Source: COMBO-56-21 sp041494275
GTDB taxonomy: Archaea > Thermoplasmatota > Thermoplasmata > UBA10834
Length of the DNA stretch: 10,751 nt
Direction: 5' to 3'
NCBI GenBank assembly: GCA_041494275.1
Contig: JBGQAM010000057.1
Coordinates: forward strand, 1 to 10,751
A program made the translations under genes and the position numbers. This document shows positions 1-6,630 of the stretch, piece by piece. Numbering within the stretch: the stretch's first letter is position 1; each line of letters opens with the position of its first letter. The notes beneath the pieces are model-generated. The model worked only from the letters and a program-made list of their open reading frames with translations, was not told where the DNA came from and searched no databases.

Positions 1-246
1 CCAGTCGTAGAGATTCTCAAACATCTTCCTGAGCGTGTAGTTGTGCGGAAAACGCATCGGAAAGTAGACTACCGTGGATCCAAACATGGTTGGTGGATTG
101 TCACCAGCCTCGTTTCTTTCACTACTGCAGTAGATCTCATAGCCCCGGCCTTCGAGTCTCGGAACCAGTTCACCAACAAAAGTCTCAAAGCCACCGTATC
201 TGCCAAATCCACGTGCTCCAATTATGGCAATCTTCGGGTGCCTCAT
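1..246 (-). CDS. DUF1972-type glycosyltransferase, N-terminal part (cut by window edge)
   Basis: The first 82 codons of a gene that runs off the left edge. The N-terminus reads MRHPKIAIIGARGFGRYGGF, followed by ETFVGELVPRL. The GxRGxxxRYGGFET pattern at residues 10-22 is the hallmark of the DUF1972 N-terminal domain of GT4/GT-B glycosyltransferases (rhamnosyltransferase-like), which transfer a sugar from a nucleotide donor to a growing surface polysaccharide at the cytosolic membrane face. The usual second residues (G-I/T-P) are replaced by G-F-G. The ATG at 246 is supported by GGTGAT on the minus strand at 252-257, five bases upstream. It lies 138 bases downstream of the GT2 gene on the same strand, so co-transcription is likely. 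The donor-binding C-terminal domain is outside the window, so sugar specificity cannot be judged. Confidence 0.85.
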   Translation of the reverse strand, partial: MRHPKIAIIGARGFGRYGGFETFVGELVPRLEGRGYEIYCSSERNEAGDNPPTMFGSTVVYFPMRFPHNYTLRKMFENLYDW

Positions 247-251
247 CTGTA

Positions 252-257
252 ATCACC
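252..257 (-). promoter_or_regulatory. Shine-Dalgarno site for the DUF1972 glycosyltransferase
   Basis: The minus strand reads GGTGAT five bases before the ATG at 246. It is complementary to the conserved 3' end of archaeal 16S rRNA (ATCACC) and fixes the start of this gene. Confidence 0.65.
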
Positions 258-384
258 GGGTCATTCTGTGAAGGCGACTGCGTCCGCGAATCTATGCCGC
301 ATAGCGGGCTAGTGGACTGATATCAGCATAGTTCCGGTAATTTGGGCAGTCATCTTCGAACCTATCGATTTACTGGGATATCGG

Positions 385-1317
385 CTACCGTCCATTAGTG
401 TGTTTCCCAGTTTCGTTGCTCATCATCGCGCTGATAGCGTTGAGAATCAGACCAACAAGCATGAACAGAATGCCAAGAGCCGTCAACATTACAGCGAGTA
501 GGCTTGGGCCGAATGGAAGAGCCCTCAAGTCGATGTACTGCTCGATTGCGTAGAGCCCGAAAGCCACTCCGACGATTGTCATGATGAGCCCGCTGATTCC
601 GAAATACAGCAGCGGGTGTTCCGATCTGATTTCCCTTATTATTGACCCCAGAACCGACATTCCATGGGTACCAGGCTTCAGTGTGGAGGTGTCGAGGCCT
701 TCGTATTTCGCGGTAATGGGGACCTCCTCGATCCTCAGTCCACTCTTGACCGCGCTCCTCACCATCTCGGACTCTATTCCCATGCCAGTCTGGACGTAAT
801 CGAAGGACATCAATGCGTCCTTCTTGAACGCCCTGTATCCGCTCTGGGAGTCGGTAATCCTCACAGGGTTACCTAGGTTGGTCGCAAACGTCAGCACACC
901 TTGACCCACTCGCCGGTATGCAGGTATCAGCCCTCTCGAATGCGCATCCAGAAATCTCGACCCGATCACCATGTCCGCTCTTCCGTCGATGATCGGTCTC
1001 ACGATCTTCGGGATGTCATCAGGATCGTGCTGACCGTCCGAATCCAGACAGACGACCACATCGCTCCCGTTCAGGGCAGCGGTCGTCAGCCCGATGGACA
1101 GCGCGTTCCCCTTGCCCTGGTTCCTCGGGATTCGGATGACCCTGGCACCAGCATTCATCGCTTGCACAGTGGTGCCGTCCTCGCTTCCGTCATCGATCAC
1201 AAGAACCTCAGCGACATGCTTCCTCGCGCCCTCAACCACCTTCGCTATCGTCTTCTCCTCATTGTAGGCGGGGATCACAACCGTTATCACCGGCTGCGTA
1301 TGTGTGCTATCGCTCAT
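385..1317 (-). CDS. GT2 family glycosyltransferase with two C-terminal membrane helices (DPM1/AglJ-like)
   Basis: A 310-residue inverting GT-A glycosyltransferase, probably making a polyprenyl-phosphate sugar or adding the first sugar to a lipid carrier. Visible motifs: VVIPAYNEE at 13-21, VIDDGSEDGT at 40-49, the metal-binding DxD in CLDSDGQHDPDDIP (D92, D94), IGSRF at 118-122, and the acceptor-side segment DSQSGYRAF at 156-164. Residues about 236-258 and 271-298 are two hydrophobic helices, the usual C-terminal anchor in archaeal members. The frame stays open to a TTG at 1329 (four more residues). I prefer the ATG at 1317: the minus strand has AGTATATCC at 1348-1340, centred about 27 bases upstream, the TATA position for a leaderless transcript starting at this ATG, and no ribosome-binding site precedes either start. 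It is divergent from the membrane protein at 1601, which could use its product. Confidence 0.9.
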   Translation of the reverse strand: MSDSTHTQPVITVVIPAYNEEKTIAKVVEGARKHVAEVLVIDDGSEDGTTVQAMNAGARVIRIPRNQGKGNALSIGLTTAALNGSDVVVCLDSDGQHDPDDIPKIVRPIIDGRADMVIGSRFLDAHSRGLIPAYRRVGQGVLTFATNLGNPVRITDSQSGYRAFKKDALMSFDYVQTGMGIESEMVRSAVKSGLRIEEVPITAKYEGLDTSTLKPGTHGMSVLGSIIREIRSEHPLLYFGISGLIMTIVGVAFGLYAIEQYIDLRALPFGPSLLAVMLTALGILFMLVGLILNAISAMMSNETGKHTNGR

Positions 1318-1339
1318 CTCTGAACTCAACCTTTGGTGG

Positions 1340-1348
1340 GATATACTG
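1340..1348 (-). promoter_or_regulatory. TATA-like element for the GT2 gene
   Basis: The minus strand reads AGTATATCC, centred near 1344. That is 27 bases from the ATG at 1317, matching archaeal TATA-to-transcription-start spacing, so the message is probably leaderless. Assigned by eye from position and A/T content. Confidence 0.4.
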
Positions 1349-1375
1349 GGAGAGGGAAATCAAGCTCTTTCCTAA

Positions 1376-1392
1376 CCGGTTGTTCCAACCGG
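1376..1392. repeat. Perfect 7-bp inverted repeat, 3-base loop
   Basis: CCGGTTG (1376-1382) and CAACCGG (1386-1392) flank TTC. It lies in the 283-base divergent intergenic region, just upstream of the GT2 TATA-like element. It could be an operator for a dimeric regulator or an RNA hairpin; no T-tract follows, so it is not an obvious terminator. Confidence 0.45.
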
Positions 1393-1560
1393 CTGACTCC
1401 TCCAGGGAAATATCTAATCCGCATTTCATCTTTTAACCTTTCCTATATTAATCGCAAATGAAACCAGACCGTCTTACTGACTCAATGAAAAGATAACCTT
1501 CCATCTGGACCTCTTCAGTAGTCAAGTCGACGTTCCCCGAAGCGATCTCATCCCCACCAA

Positions 1561-1569
1561 CCTTTTTAC
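1561..1569 (+). promoter_or_regulatory. TATA-like element for the GT-C-like gene
   Basis: CCTTTTTAC lies about 35 bases before the ATG at 1601, in otherwise C-rich DNA. Transcription would start near 1592, leaving a leader of under ten bases. No Shine-Dalgarno sequence precedes the ATG, which fits a nearly leaderless message. Weak evidence. Confidence 0.3.
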
Positions 1570-1600
1570 GCCAGTAAACGGCTACGACGCCTCGCCGCAC

Positions 1601-3244
1601 ATGACCTCCAACCCACCTCTTCCAACCACCAACCGCCTATTTCTCCTTGCAATCCCAACGATCCTCCTCACCGCCCTCCTCGTGCGTTCCCTCTCACTCC
1701 AGTGGAGTCCTCTCCCCTACAACATCGACGGCCTCAGCGAGCTCAGGGTCACCCAAGACATCCTCTTCTCCCATCACCTCGACTTCCCCGCTCTCACCAA
1801 CGAAGCCGAGAGTTACGTTTCCGACATGCCCATCCTTGGGCTCCTCTCAGCCTTCTTCTGCTCGACTCTCGGGATCAACCCAGTCGATTCATTCCAGCTC
1901 CTCTCCGCTCTCCTCGGCGCCATCACCGTCTCCCTCTTCTTCCTCGTCTTCCGCCAGCACTGGAACACCTCCAAGGGCGCCCTCGCATCCGCCCTCGTCC
2001 TCGCCCTCACCGGCTCCTTCGTCTTCTCCTCCGGCTGCACGTGGAAGGAATCACTCGGCTTCGTATTCCTCGCCCTCGCGCTCTACTCCTACCCGCTCAG
2101 GGACCAACCACAATACCGCCTCCTGCTGGGCTCTTCGCTTCTTCTCACCATATTCACTCATCATCACATCACAATAGCAGCTTTCGTGATCGTCACATTC
2201 GCCGTCATGATCGACCTAGCCAACAGGACCAGGAAAGAGAGCTCCAAGCTCCTCTCCAGGAGAGAGCTCCTCGACGCACTCACCGTCATCACCGCCTGGA
2301 CCGTCGCCATCGTCTACTACTGGCACGTACACCTTCCCTACATCGACTACCTCTCCCCCTCGACGGACCTCTACCTGTACCTCGCAGTCGCGTTCCTCCT
2401 CGTCCTCGTGGGCGTCCGGCTGTCCCGAAGGGACCGCCCCATGACCAGGGCGCCGATAGAACTCGTCGTGCCGGTTGCAGGCGCACTCCTGATGGCGTAC
2501 AACTACGTGCATCCGATCTTCCCGGGCATGCCCGCCCCCGCGGGGCTCATAGCAGTCCCGTTCCTGGCGTATCTGATACTCGTCGCCCCCGCGTGGACCG
2601 GTGCTCAACTTGCGCTCTCCAAGCGCGGGCAGACCAAGAACCTCCTCCTCGCGATGCTCCTGGGACCCCTCTCGCTCATCCTGTTCGCCTTTCTTCGCTC
2701 GAACGACGCCACGTCGCAGCTGATCATCTACCGCATGTTCGACCTCGTCATGCCCGCGTTCGCCCTCCTGATAGGCGTGGGATTCGCGTTTATCGTCAAG
2801 GGGAGGGTCCGGCTGGGAATCGCTGCTGGGGCGTCGCTCGTCATCGTATGCGCCTCCACGCTTCCTATAGCGTACAGCAGCCAAGAGCTGTTCGGCGTGG
2901 AGAACCAGACCTACTGGTACGAGTACGACGCCGTCCAGTGGTTCTCGGAGCACGGCGTGAACAGCTACACGTCGGATCAAAGGCTAGGGGAGACGGGCGG
3001 AAGGCTGTTCGATCTGAACGGGAGCAGAGGGCTTCCGTACGATCTCCGGGAGGGCATCGCCCTGAACGGTTCGTCGTATTTCGTGCTCGAGCAGCAATGG
3101 ACCAAAAAAGGCGCTCAAGAATTCCCGTTTGGTGTAGTTGTTGTCAAAAATGAGACTATCACAACGACCCTGAACGAGTCGAGTGTTGTGTATATCGGCG
3201 GGTCTGTCGGCAGTCAATTGACGCTATTCTGGACCACACCATGA
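1601..3244 (+). CDS. Polytopic membrane protein, probable GT-C-type glycosyltransferase
   Basis: A 547-residue protein with about 12-13 hydrophobic segments (roughly 12-30, 75-92, 98-117, 127-144, 150-164, 174-203, 224-240, 257-272, 287-301, 314-330, 347-366, 383-424), then an extracytosolic C-terminal domain from about 425. The first loop carries NIDGLSE (D43) where GT-C enzymes place a catalytic acidic residue; TWKES (147-151) and THHH (186-189) are further polar clusters at membrane edges. The tail segment YDAVQWFSEHG resembles the soluble tail of archaeal PMT/GT39-like proteins. Such enzymes take a sugar from polyprenyl phosphate and transfer it outside the membrane, so the divergent GT2 protein may supply the donor. 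The exact family is not recognised; a multi-spanning protein of another role is possible. Residues 1 to about 270 are coded with very many CTC/TCC/ATC codons, after which composition becomes balanced. Confidence 0.7.
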   Translation: MTSNPPLPTTNRLFLLAIPTILLTALLVRSLSLQWSPLPYNIDGLSELRVTQDILFSHHLDFPALTNEAESYVSDMPILGLLSAFFCSTLGINPVDSFQLLSALLGAITVSLFFLVFRQHWNTSKGALASALVLALTGSFVFSSGCTWKESLGFVFLALALYSYPLRDQPQYRLLLGSSLLLTIFTHHHITIAAFVIVTFAVMIDLANRTRKESSKLLSRRELLDALTVITAWTVAIVYYWHVHLPYIDYLSPSTDLYLYLAVAFLLVLVGVRLSRRDRPMTRAPIELVVPVAGALLMAYNYVHPIFPGMPAPAGLIAVPFLAYLILVAPAWTGAQLALSKRGQTKNLLLAMLLGPLSLILFAFLRSNDATSQLIIYRMFDLVMPAFALLIGVGFAFIVKGRVRLGIAAGASLVIVCASTLPIAYSSQELFGVENQTYWYEYDAVQWFSEHGVNSYTSDQRLGETGGRLFDLNGSRGLPYDLREGIALNGSSYFVLEQQWTKKGAQEFPFGVVVVKNETITTTLNESSVVYIGGSVGSQLTLFWTTP

Positions 3245-3296
3245 GCACTACATGCAGCAGGAAGCGTGAAGGGATTTTTCGGCAGTCGTTCTCTCG

Positions 3297-3932
3297 TTGT
3301 ACGACCACGTCGACGTTTACCTGGACGAGAGCGGTGACCTGGGATTCTCGCCCTCGAGCTCAAGGCATCTGGTCGTAGCCGGTGTAGCCTCCGCCGAATC
3401 GTTCCGATTCAGGAGGCTTGTCAGGGAAACACGTCGCAGGTTCGAATCTGAAGCCCGCCGCTGGTCTGAGTTGAAGTTTAACAGGAGCTCGAACAACCTC
3501 AGGGTCCATCTGTTGAAGGGCATAGCGGATACAGATTCTCTCATCGTTTGGACGGGAATAGTCAAGCGGGGATCTCAGGACAAGTTCAGATCAAGGAGGG
3601 AGGAGCTTGTTCGCAGCATGTTCGCGGAGGTCGCATCTGAGGTGTCGAGAAGGCTTCGGTCTAGGCGCATGGACCTCGTTGTCGACCGGAGAACGAACAA
3701 GGAGATGGAGAAGAAGGAATTCGATTCGGTCCTGAAAGCCGCCGTCTTTGCGAGACACGCTGGCTACTTCCCCCCGATGGTTCGAGTCAGGCATATCGAT
3801 TCATTCAACAGTTATGGCTTGCAGCTGGCAGATCATGTCGCAGGAGCGGTCTTCCGAATGCTGGAGTTCAACGATGATTCGTTCATCAGGCTGATCACGC
3901 CTCGGATTGAGTACGGGCGGCTTAAATTCTGA
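3297..3932 (+). CDS. DUF3800 domain protein (RNase H-like fold)
   Basis: A 211-residue protein of the DUF3800 family. Diagnostic features: DESGDLGF at 10-17 at the extreme N-terminus, W-S-E-L-K-F (E58) and VVDRR (D130), and the closing QLADHVAGAV at 176-185, with D179 the last acidic residue of the set. The family has an RNase H-like fold with conserved acidic residues and is thought to act on nucleic acid; its role is not settled. It is often found near mobile elements and defence genes. The start is a TTG at 3297, chosen because it puts DESGD at residue 10 and the next in-frame ATG is over 100 codons in. It lies 52 bases after the membrane protein and may be read through from it. No ribosome-binding site is visible; GGGATTTTTC at 3271-3280 is a weak TATA candidate. 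There is no obvious link to glycan synthesis. Confidence 0.85.
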   Translation: MYDHVDVYLDESGDLGFSPSSSRHLVVAGVASAESFRFRRLVRETRRRFESEARRWSELKFNRSSNNLRVHLLKGIADTDSLIVWTGIVKRGSQDKFRSRREELVRSMFAEVASEVSRRLRSRRMDLVVDRRTNKEMEKKEFDSVLKAAVFARHAGYFPPMVRVRHIDSFNSYGLQLADHVAGAVFRMLEFNDDSFIRLITPRIEYGRLKF

Positions 3933-4186
3933 AAACATGCAGCGCCTGGGGGGAGTGTTTTGGCGAGCACCGCACGGTACTCATATACCCCCCGGGCCTT
4001 ACCTGCAATGACAACATCATCCTCAGATGCATAAAGCTTGCGCGTGGATGTAGCGCAAGAGCTCCAGTTCGGATTGGTTGTCGTGGAACGAGCAGAATCA
4101 CTCACGCCCTCAACGAGTCAGGCGTGTTCTGTTTCGGCGAACCTTCCTGCTCCAAATGACCAAGAGTAGCATCTGTTCGGTCAACG
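3933..4186. other. Intergenic gap between convergent genes, with one hairpin
   Basis: No convincing gene in these 254 bases. CTTGCGC (4037-4043) and GCGCAAG (4053-4059) form a perfect 7-bp stem with a 9-base loop; no T-tract follows. TCATATACCC at 3981-3990 looks like a TATA element on the plus strand, but only an 8-codon reading frame starts at the expected distance (4008). A short RNA is possible but unsupported. Confidence 0.35.
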
Positions 4187-4660
4187 TCACTCTAGGTGGC
4201 ATTCCCAATTCGCCGCTTCGTCGGGGTAGTAGAACACTATGAGGACCACGATATCATAGGTCTGGGTCTGCCCCGGACCCAGAGATATGTCCAGTGAGTC
4301 TTCGTAGGTCGCGCCGTCGCTTGCATACGACACCGTGCAGACGATGGTGGCGGAACTCGTGTATATGCCCCAGTTCCGGACTTCGACGACGAATTCCATG
4401 TCCATGTTAGAAGTGTAGCTCGCATCCGCGCTCGTGATCGCCAAGAGCGGGACCTTCGCTGCAAATGCATACCCGAGGATGCCTCCGGCAACGGTCAACA
4501 CTATCAAGAGCGAGGTCAGGAGCGTTTTGAAGTGGATGTCCACGAACCTGCTGCGCGGGCGGACGGAAGGTACCAGCCTTCTGAGACCCCAGCTATACCC
4601 GCAGTACTGGCAGCACACGGCGTTCTCCGGGCTTTCCATGCAGCAGTCCGGGCATTTCAT
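4187..4660 (-). CDS. Zinc-ribbon, single-helix membrane protein with exported beta-rich domain
   Basis: A 157-residue protein of three parts. Residues 1-24 are a zinc ribbon: MKCPDC (C3, C6), an extra C7, then CCQYCGYSW (C16, C17, C20). A basic linker follows (R27, R28, R34, R36, R38), then one membrane helix at about 46-68. Residues 70-157 look beta-rich, with VEVRNWGIYTSSATIVCTV and a DISLGPGQTQTYDI stretch typical of CARDB/FxLD-like exported immunoglobulin-fold domains; C108 and C154 could form a disulfide. The positive linker puts the ribbon in the cytosol and the beta domain outside. The ATG at 4660 is chosen over an upstream ATG at 4744 because GGAGGAG lies seven bases before it and the ribbon starts exactly there. 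It is 100 bases downstream of the methyltransferase gene, same strand. Function unknown; this layout is common in archaeal proteins of unknown role. Confidence 0.75.
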   Translation of the reverse strand: MKCPDCCMESPENAVCCQYCGYSWGLRRLVPSVRPRSRFVDIHFKTLLTSLLIVLTVAGGILGYAFAAKVPLLAITSADASYTSNMDMEFVVEVRNWGIYTSSATIVCTVSYASDGATYEDSLDISLGPGQTQTYDIVVLIVFYYPDEAANWECHLE

Positions 4661-4667
4661 GCCATTT

Positions 4668-4674
4668 CTCCTCC
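4668..4674 (-). promoter_or_regulatory. Shine-Dalgarno site deciding the zinc-ribbon protein start
   Basis: The minus strand reads GGAGGAG, seven bases before the ATG at 4660. It favours this start over the in-frame ATG at 4744. Confidence 0.7.
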
Positions 4675-4760
4675 AACCGGGATTCCTTTCGGGGACATTT
4701 GAGGTTTTCCTCGTCCATAAAGAATATCCACCAGTCCCCTTCAAATCCAGAGATGTCGGA

Positions 4761-5561
4761 CTAGCGCTTAGTGAACCAATAGAGTCCGCAGCCGTAGTCG
4801 CAATCGCTCAAGCGGTCTGGAGCGATGTTTCTCAAGAACTCTCCTTGGTCGTTGACTCCAGAGAACTCAAGGAGCTCGAGGTCCTGGAGATACGAGAGCA
4901 CTGTTCCGGGCGAGTGAACCCTATGGGCGTTGAAGCAGACTCTCTCATGGCCGACAGGCAATCCGAGGTACAGGTTGCCTCCCGGAGCCAGAACCCGCGC
5001 GAGTTCCTTGCACGCCTTTCTCGAGCCGTCCGGATCGAGCTTGTCGGAATAGCGCCCTAAGCCGATGTGCTCGATGACGTGCAGACATGACAAAGACTTG
5101 ACCGAATTGTCAGGGAAGGGAAGATTCAGAATATCGCCTTGGATGAATTTCAGCGTCGGGATGCTCGCCTCCAAAGCCCTCAGATCCACGTACTTGACGG
5201 GGACGACGTTGCTCAGGAGGCTCGCGTAAACCAGATTGGAGCCGACGTCGACATGCTCTTTGGGTTTGGCGCGAACCACCTTCTCGAACGCCCACCAGTC
5301 CTGATAGAAGTAGTGTTTGTCGAAGGGATGAGATGATCTCTTGTCGTGCAAGATCGGATACACATCAGATAGAGGAACGCTCTCGTTCTTGGAGAGAGCT
5401 CGGTACTTGCGGAGGTCGGAGAGATATTCGAAGTATCTCGGTATGCCAAGGGCGAGCTTTTGGATATCGAGAACCTCTCTCGTTAACCGCGTGACCCAGA
5501 TGGAAAGTCTCCTGTCCATGTGTTTCTCAGGTTCGCTTTTCGCAGGAACGGTTGGGGACAT
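4761..5561 (-). CDS. DUF268-family SAM-dependent methyltransferase
   Basis: A 266-residue class I methyltransferase-like protein. HVDVGSNL at 103-110 takes the place of the glycine-rich SAM loop; VDLRAL at 125-130 holds the ribose-binding acidic residue D126; GDILNLPF at 142-149 and the strongly conserved CLHVIEHIGLGRYSDKLDPDG at 159-179 follow; then ELARVLAPGGNLYLGLPVG at 186-204 and FNAHRVHSP at 210-218. HVIEHIGLGRYGDxxDPDG plus NAHRV is the signature of the DUF268 group, found in polysaccharide gene clusters. The likely role is methylation of a sugar or glycan end; the target is unknown. The frame opens at a GTG at 5573, but AGGTGAT at 5569-5575 overlaps that codon and sits seven bases before the ATG at 5561, so 5561 is taken as the start. 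The zinc-ribbon gene follows on the same strand. Confidence 0.85.
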   Translation of the reverse strand: MSPTVPAKSEPEKHMDRRLSIWVTRLTREVLDIQKLALGIPRYFEYLSDLRKYRALSKNESVPLSDVYPILHDKRSSHPFDKHYFYQDWWAFEKVVRAKPKEHVDVGSNLVYASLLSNVVPVKYVDLRALEASIPTLKFIQGDILNLPFPDNSVKSLSCLHVIEHIGLGRYSDKLDPDGSRKACKELARVLAPGGNLYLGLPVGHERVCFNAHRVHSPGTVLSYLQDLELLEFSGVNDQGEFLRNIAPDRLSDCDYGCGLYWFTKR

Positions 5562-5568
5562 TCGGCCG

Positions 5569-5575
5569 ATCACCT
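5569..5575 (-). promoter_or_regulatory. Shine-Dalgarno site deciding the DUF268 methyltransferase start
   Basis: AGGTGAT on the minus strand, seven bases before the ATG at 5561. It contains the alternative GTG start, which is therefore unlikely to be used. Confidence 0.7.
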
Positions 5576-5601
5576 AGCTGCCTCGGATAGAACTTGCCCA
5601 G

Positions 5602-5620
5602 CTAAAGGTTTTTCTAAAGG
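5602..5620 (-). promoter_or_regulatory. Candidate promoter of the DUF268 gene, with a duplicated 7-mer
   Basis: On the plus strand two CTAAAGG copies (5602-5608, 5614-5620) flank TTTTT. On the minus strand this reads as an A/T-rich block centred near 5611; a start site about 27 bases downstream would leave a 20-25 base leader containing the ribosome-binding site at 5569-5575. The repeat may also be a regulator-binding site. Confidence 0.35.
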
Positions 5621-5807
5621 AGGAATGGCTTGGACGACGCCTAGGAAAAGCCAATGAGGACGGAAAGGAGACAACCCGAGGTCTTCTTACTCGTCTCTCT
5701 TGTCAATCCTCGGAGAGGTCCTTTTGGTCAGCCTCGGTCTCAAATCAGTGCGGGAGCAAATCATCTACCTTCAGAGAGTTGAAATACTCGTCGTACATTT
5801 TCCCCTC

Positions 5808-5816
5808 AGAGGTGGT
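5808..5816 (+). promoter_or_regulatory. Shine-Dalgarno site deciding the secreted protein start
   Basis: AGAGGTGGT stands immediately before the ATG at 5820 (its GAGGTG core ends five bases upstream). It favours this start over the in-frame ATG at 5700, which would bury the signal peptide. Confidence 0.75.
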
Positions 5817-5819
5817 AAT

Positions 5820-6530
5820 ATGAGAGGAAAAATCAATCCAAAGAAGATACTGAAACCCTTTGTCGGGGCATTCGCCGTGATGGCGATTGTGATGATGGTG
5901 TCTCCGGTGGTAAGCGCGGGGACGTGGCAGAAGCCGTACAGCGCGGCCACTCCAATCGCTGAGATAACGGCTAATACGCGTTCCGGAACTGGACAAACTA
6001 AAGTGTACACGTCACCTTACACTGCAATGGACTACGGAAATGTGTACATGGATGGTGCTTGCATAGCTGGGATTGCGGGATATGCTACCTTGGATATGCG
6101 TGCTGGGTTCAAAGGATTCGGCTTTACTGCGACTAAGGCCGTATACACCGTGACTTACACCTGGAAGGTCGTGTATAGTTACACTCTCACAGCCTTCATG
6201 AGCCCCTGGGGAGGATCTGCAGCTCAGGCTAGCTGCTACGTTTACGGGAACCTATACGATCAATCGTCTGGGGCTTGGATGCTGAATGGAGACAAAGGCA
6301 CGTGTGTCTATTTACAGAAGATCACTGGGCCGTTGTCCGGAACCTGGAAAGCGACAGTTACGAAGACGGTTACCTTCACTTTGGTACTCGTTCCAGGCCA
6401 CACCTACACATTCTTCACATACGTGAAGACGCACGCAAACGTCCAGGCCGTCGGAGGCGCCACAGCAACATCAAGGACTGATCTGGCGGGAGGCGAGTAC
6501 GCGAACCTCCAAAGCATTGTTACAAGTTAG
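5820..6530 (+). CDS. Secreted protein of unknown family
   Basis: A 236-residue protein with a clear signal peptide: basic start (MRGKINPKK), hydrophobic core at about 14-30 (VGAFAVMAIVMMVSPVV), and a likely signal peptidase I site after A33 (VVSA, then GTW). The mature part of about 203 residues is rich in Thr, Tyr, Gly and Ala with alternating hydrophobic strands, for example KAVYTVTYTWKVVYSYTLTA at 106-125 and TVTKTVTFTLVLVPGHTYTF at 179-198. It is probably all-beta, with three cysteines (C81, C139, C162) and no C-terminal anchor. It should be released or surface-held outside the cell. I do not recognise the family. It stands alone: divergent from the methyltransferase, with its own ribosome-binding site and a terminator 50 bases after the stop. 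Codon use is more A/T-tolerant than in the sugar cassette. Confidence 0.75.
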   Translation: MRGKINPKKILKPFVGAFAVMAIVMMVSPVVSAGTWQKPYSAATPIAEITANTRSGTGQTKVYTSPYTAMDYGNVYMDGACIAGIAGYATLDMRAGFKGFGFTATKAVYTVTYTWKVVYSYTLTAFMSPWGGSAAQASCYVYGNLYDQSSGAWMLNGDKGTCVYLQKITGPLSGTWKATVTKTVTFTLVLVPGHTYTFFTYVKTHANVQAVGGATATSRTDLAGGEYANLQSIVTS

Positions 6531-6581
6531 CCTTGATGGAGCTAAGGTGTAACGAAGCACAACGACGCAAACCTCTGTGTT

Positions 6582-6630
6582 GAAGAGGCTCTCGCGACCT
6601 CTTCTGAAAACCTTTTCCTTTCTGCGTTTT
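6582..6630 (+). terminator. Hairpin plus T-rich tract after the secreted protein gene
   Basis: GAAGAGG (6582-6588) and CCTCTTC (6598-6604) form a perfect 7-bp stem around a 9-base loop that itself contains TCGCGA. T-rich runs follow (6613-6616, 6619-6621, 6627-6630). Archaeal termination depends mainly on the T-runs; the stem adds support. Confidence 0.55.

Noticed and set aside
317..326. Perfect 10-base palindrome CTGATATCAG between the two minus-strand glycosyltransferases
   Set aside because: Around ten such palindromes are expected by chance in 10.7 kb, and it has no special position.
1702..3153. Long plus-strand frame of 483 codons inside the membrane-protein gene, and similar long frames on both strands there
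   Set aside because: It is low-complexity Arg/Pro/His/Ser-rich and mirrors the skewed composition of the real gene, whose product has proper membrane helices.
4008..4034. Eight-codon frame after the TATA-like element in the convergent gap
   Set aside because: Too short to tell from chance.
5625..5657. Ten-codon reading frame preceded by AAAGGAGGA
   Set aside because: The GGAGG is only one base from the ATG, too close to work, and the peptide resembles nothing known to me.
5700..5819. N-terminal extension of the secreted protein from an ATG at 5700
   Set aside because: It would place 40 residues before a clear signal peptide, and a strong ribosome-binding site stands directly before the ATG at 5820.
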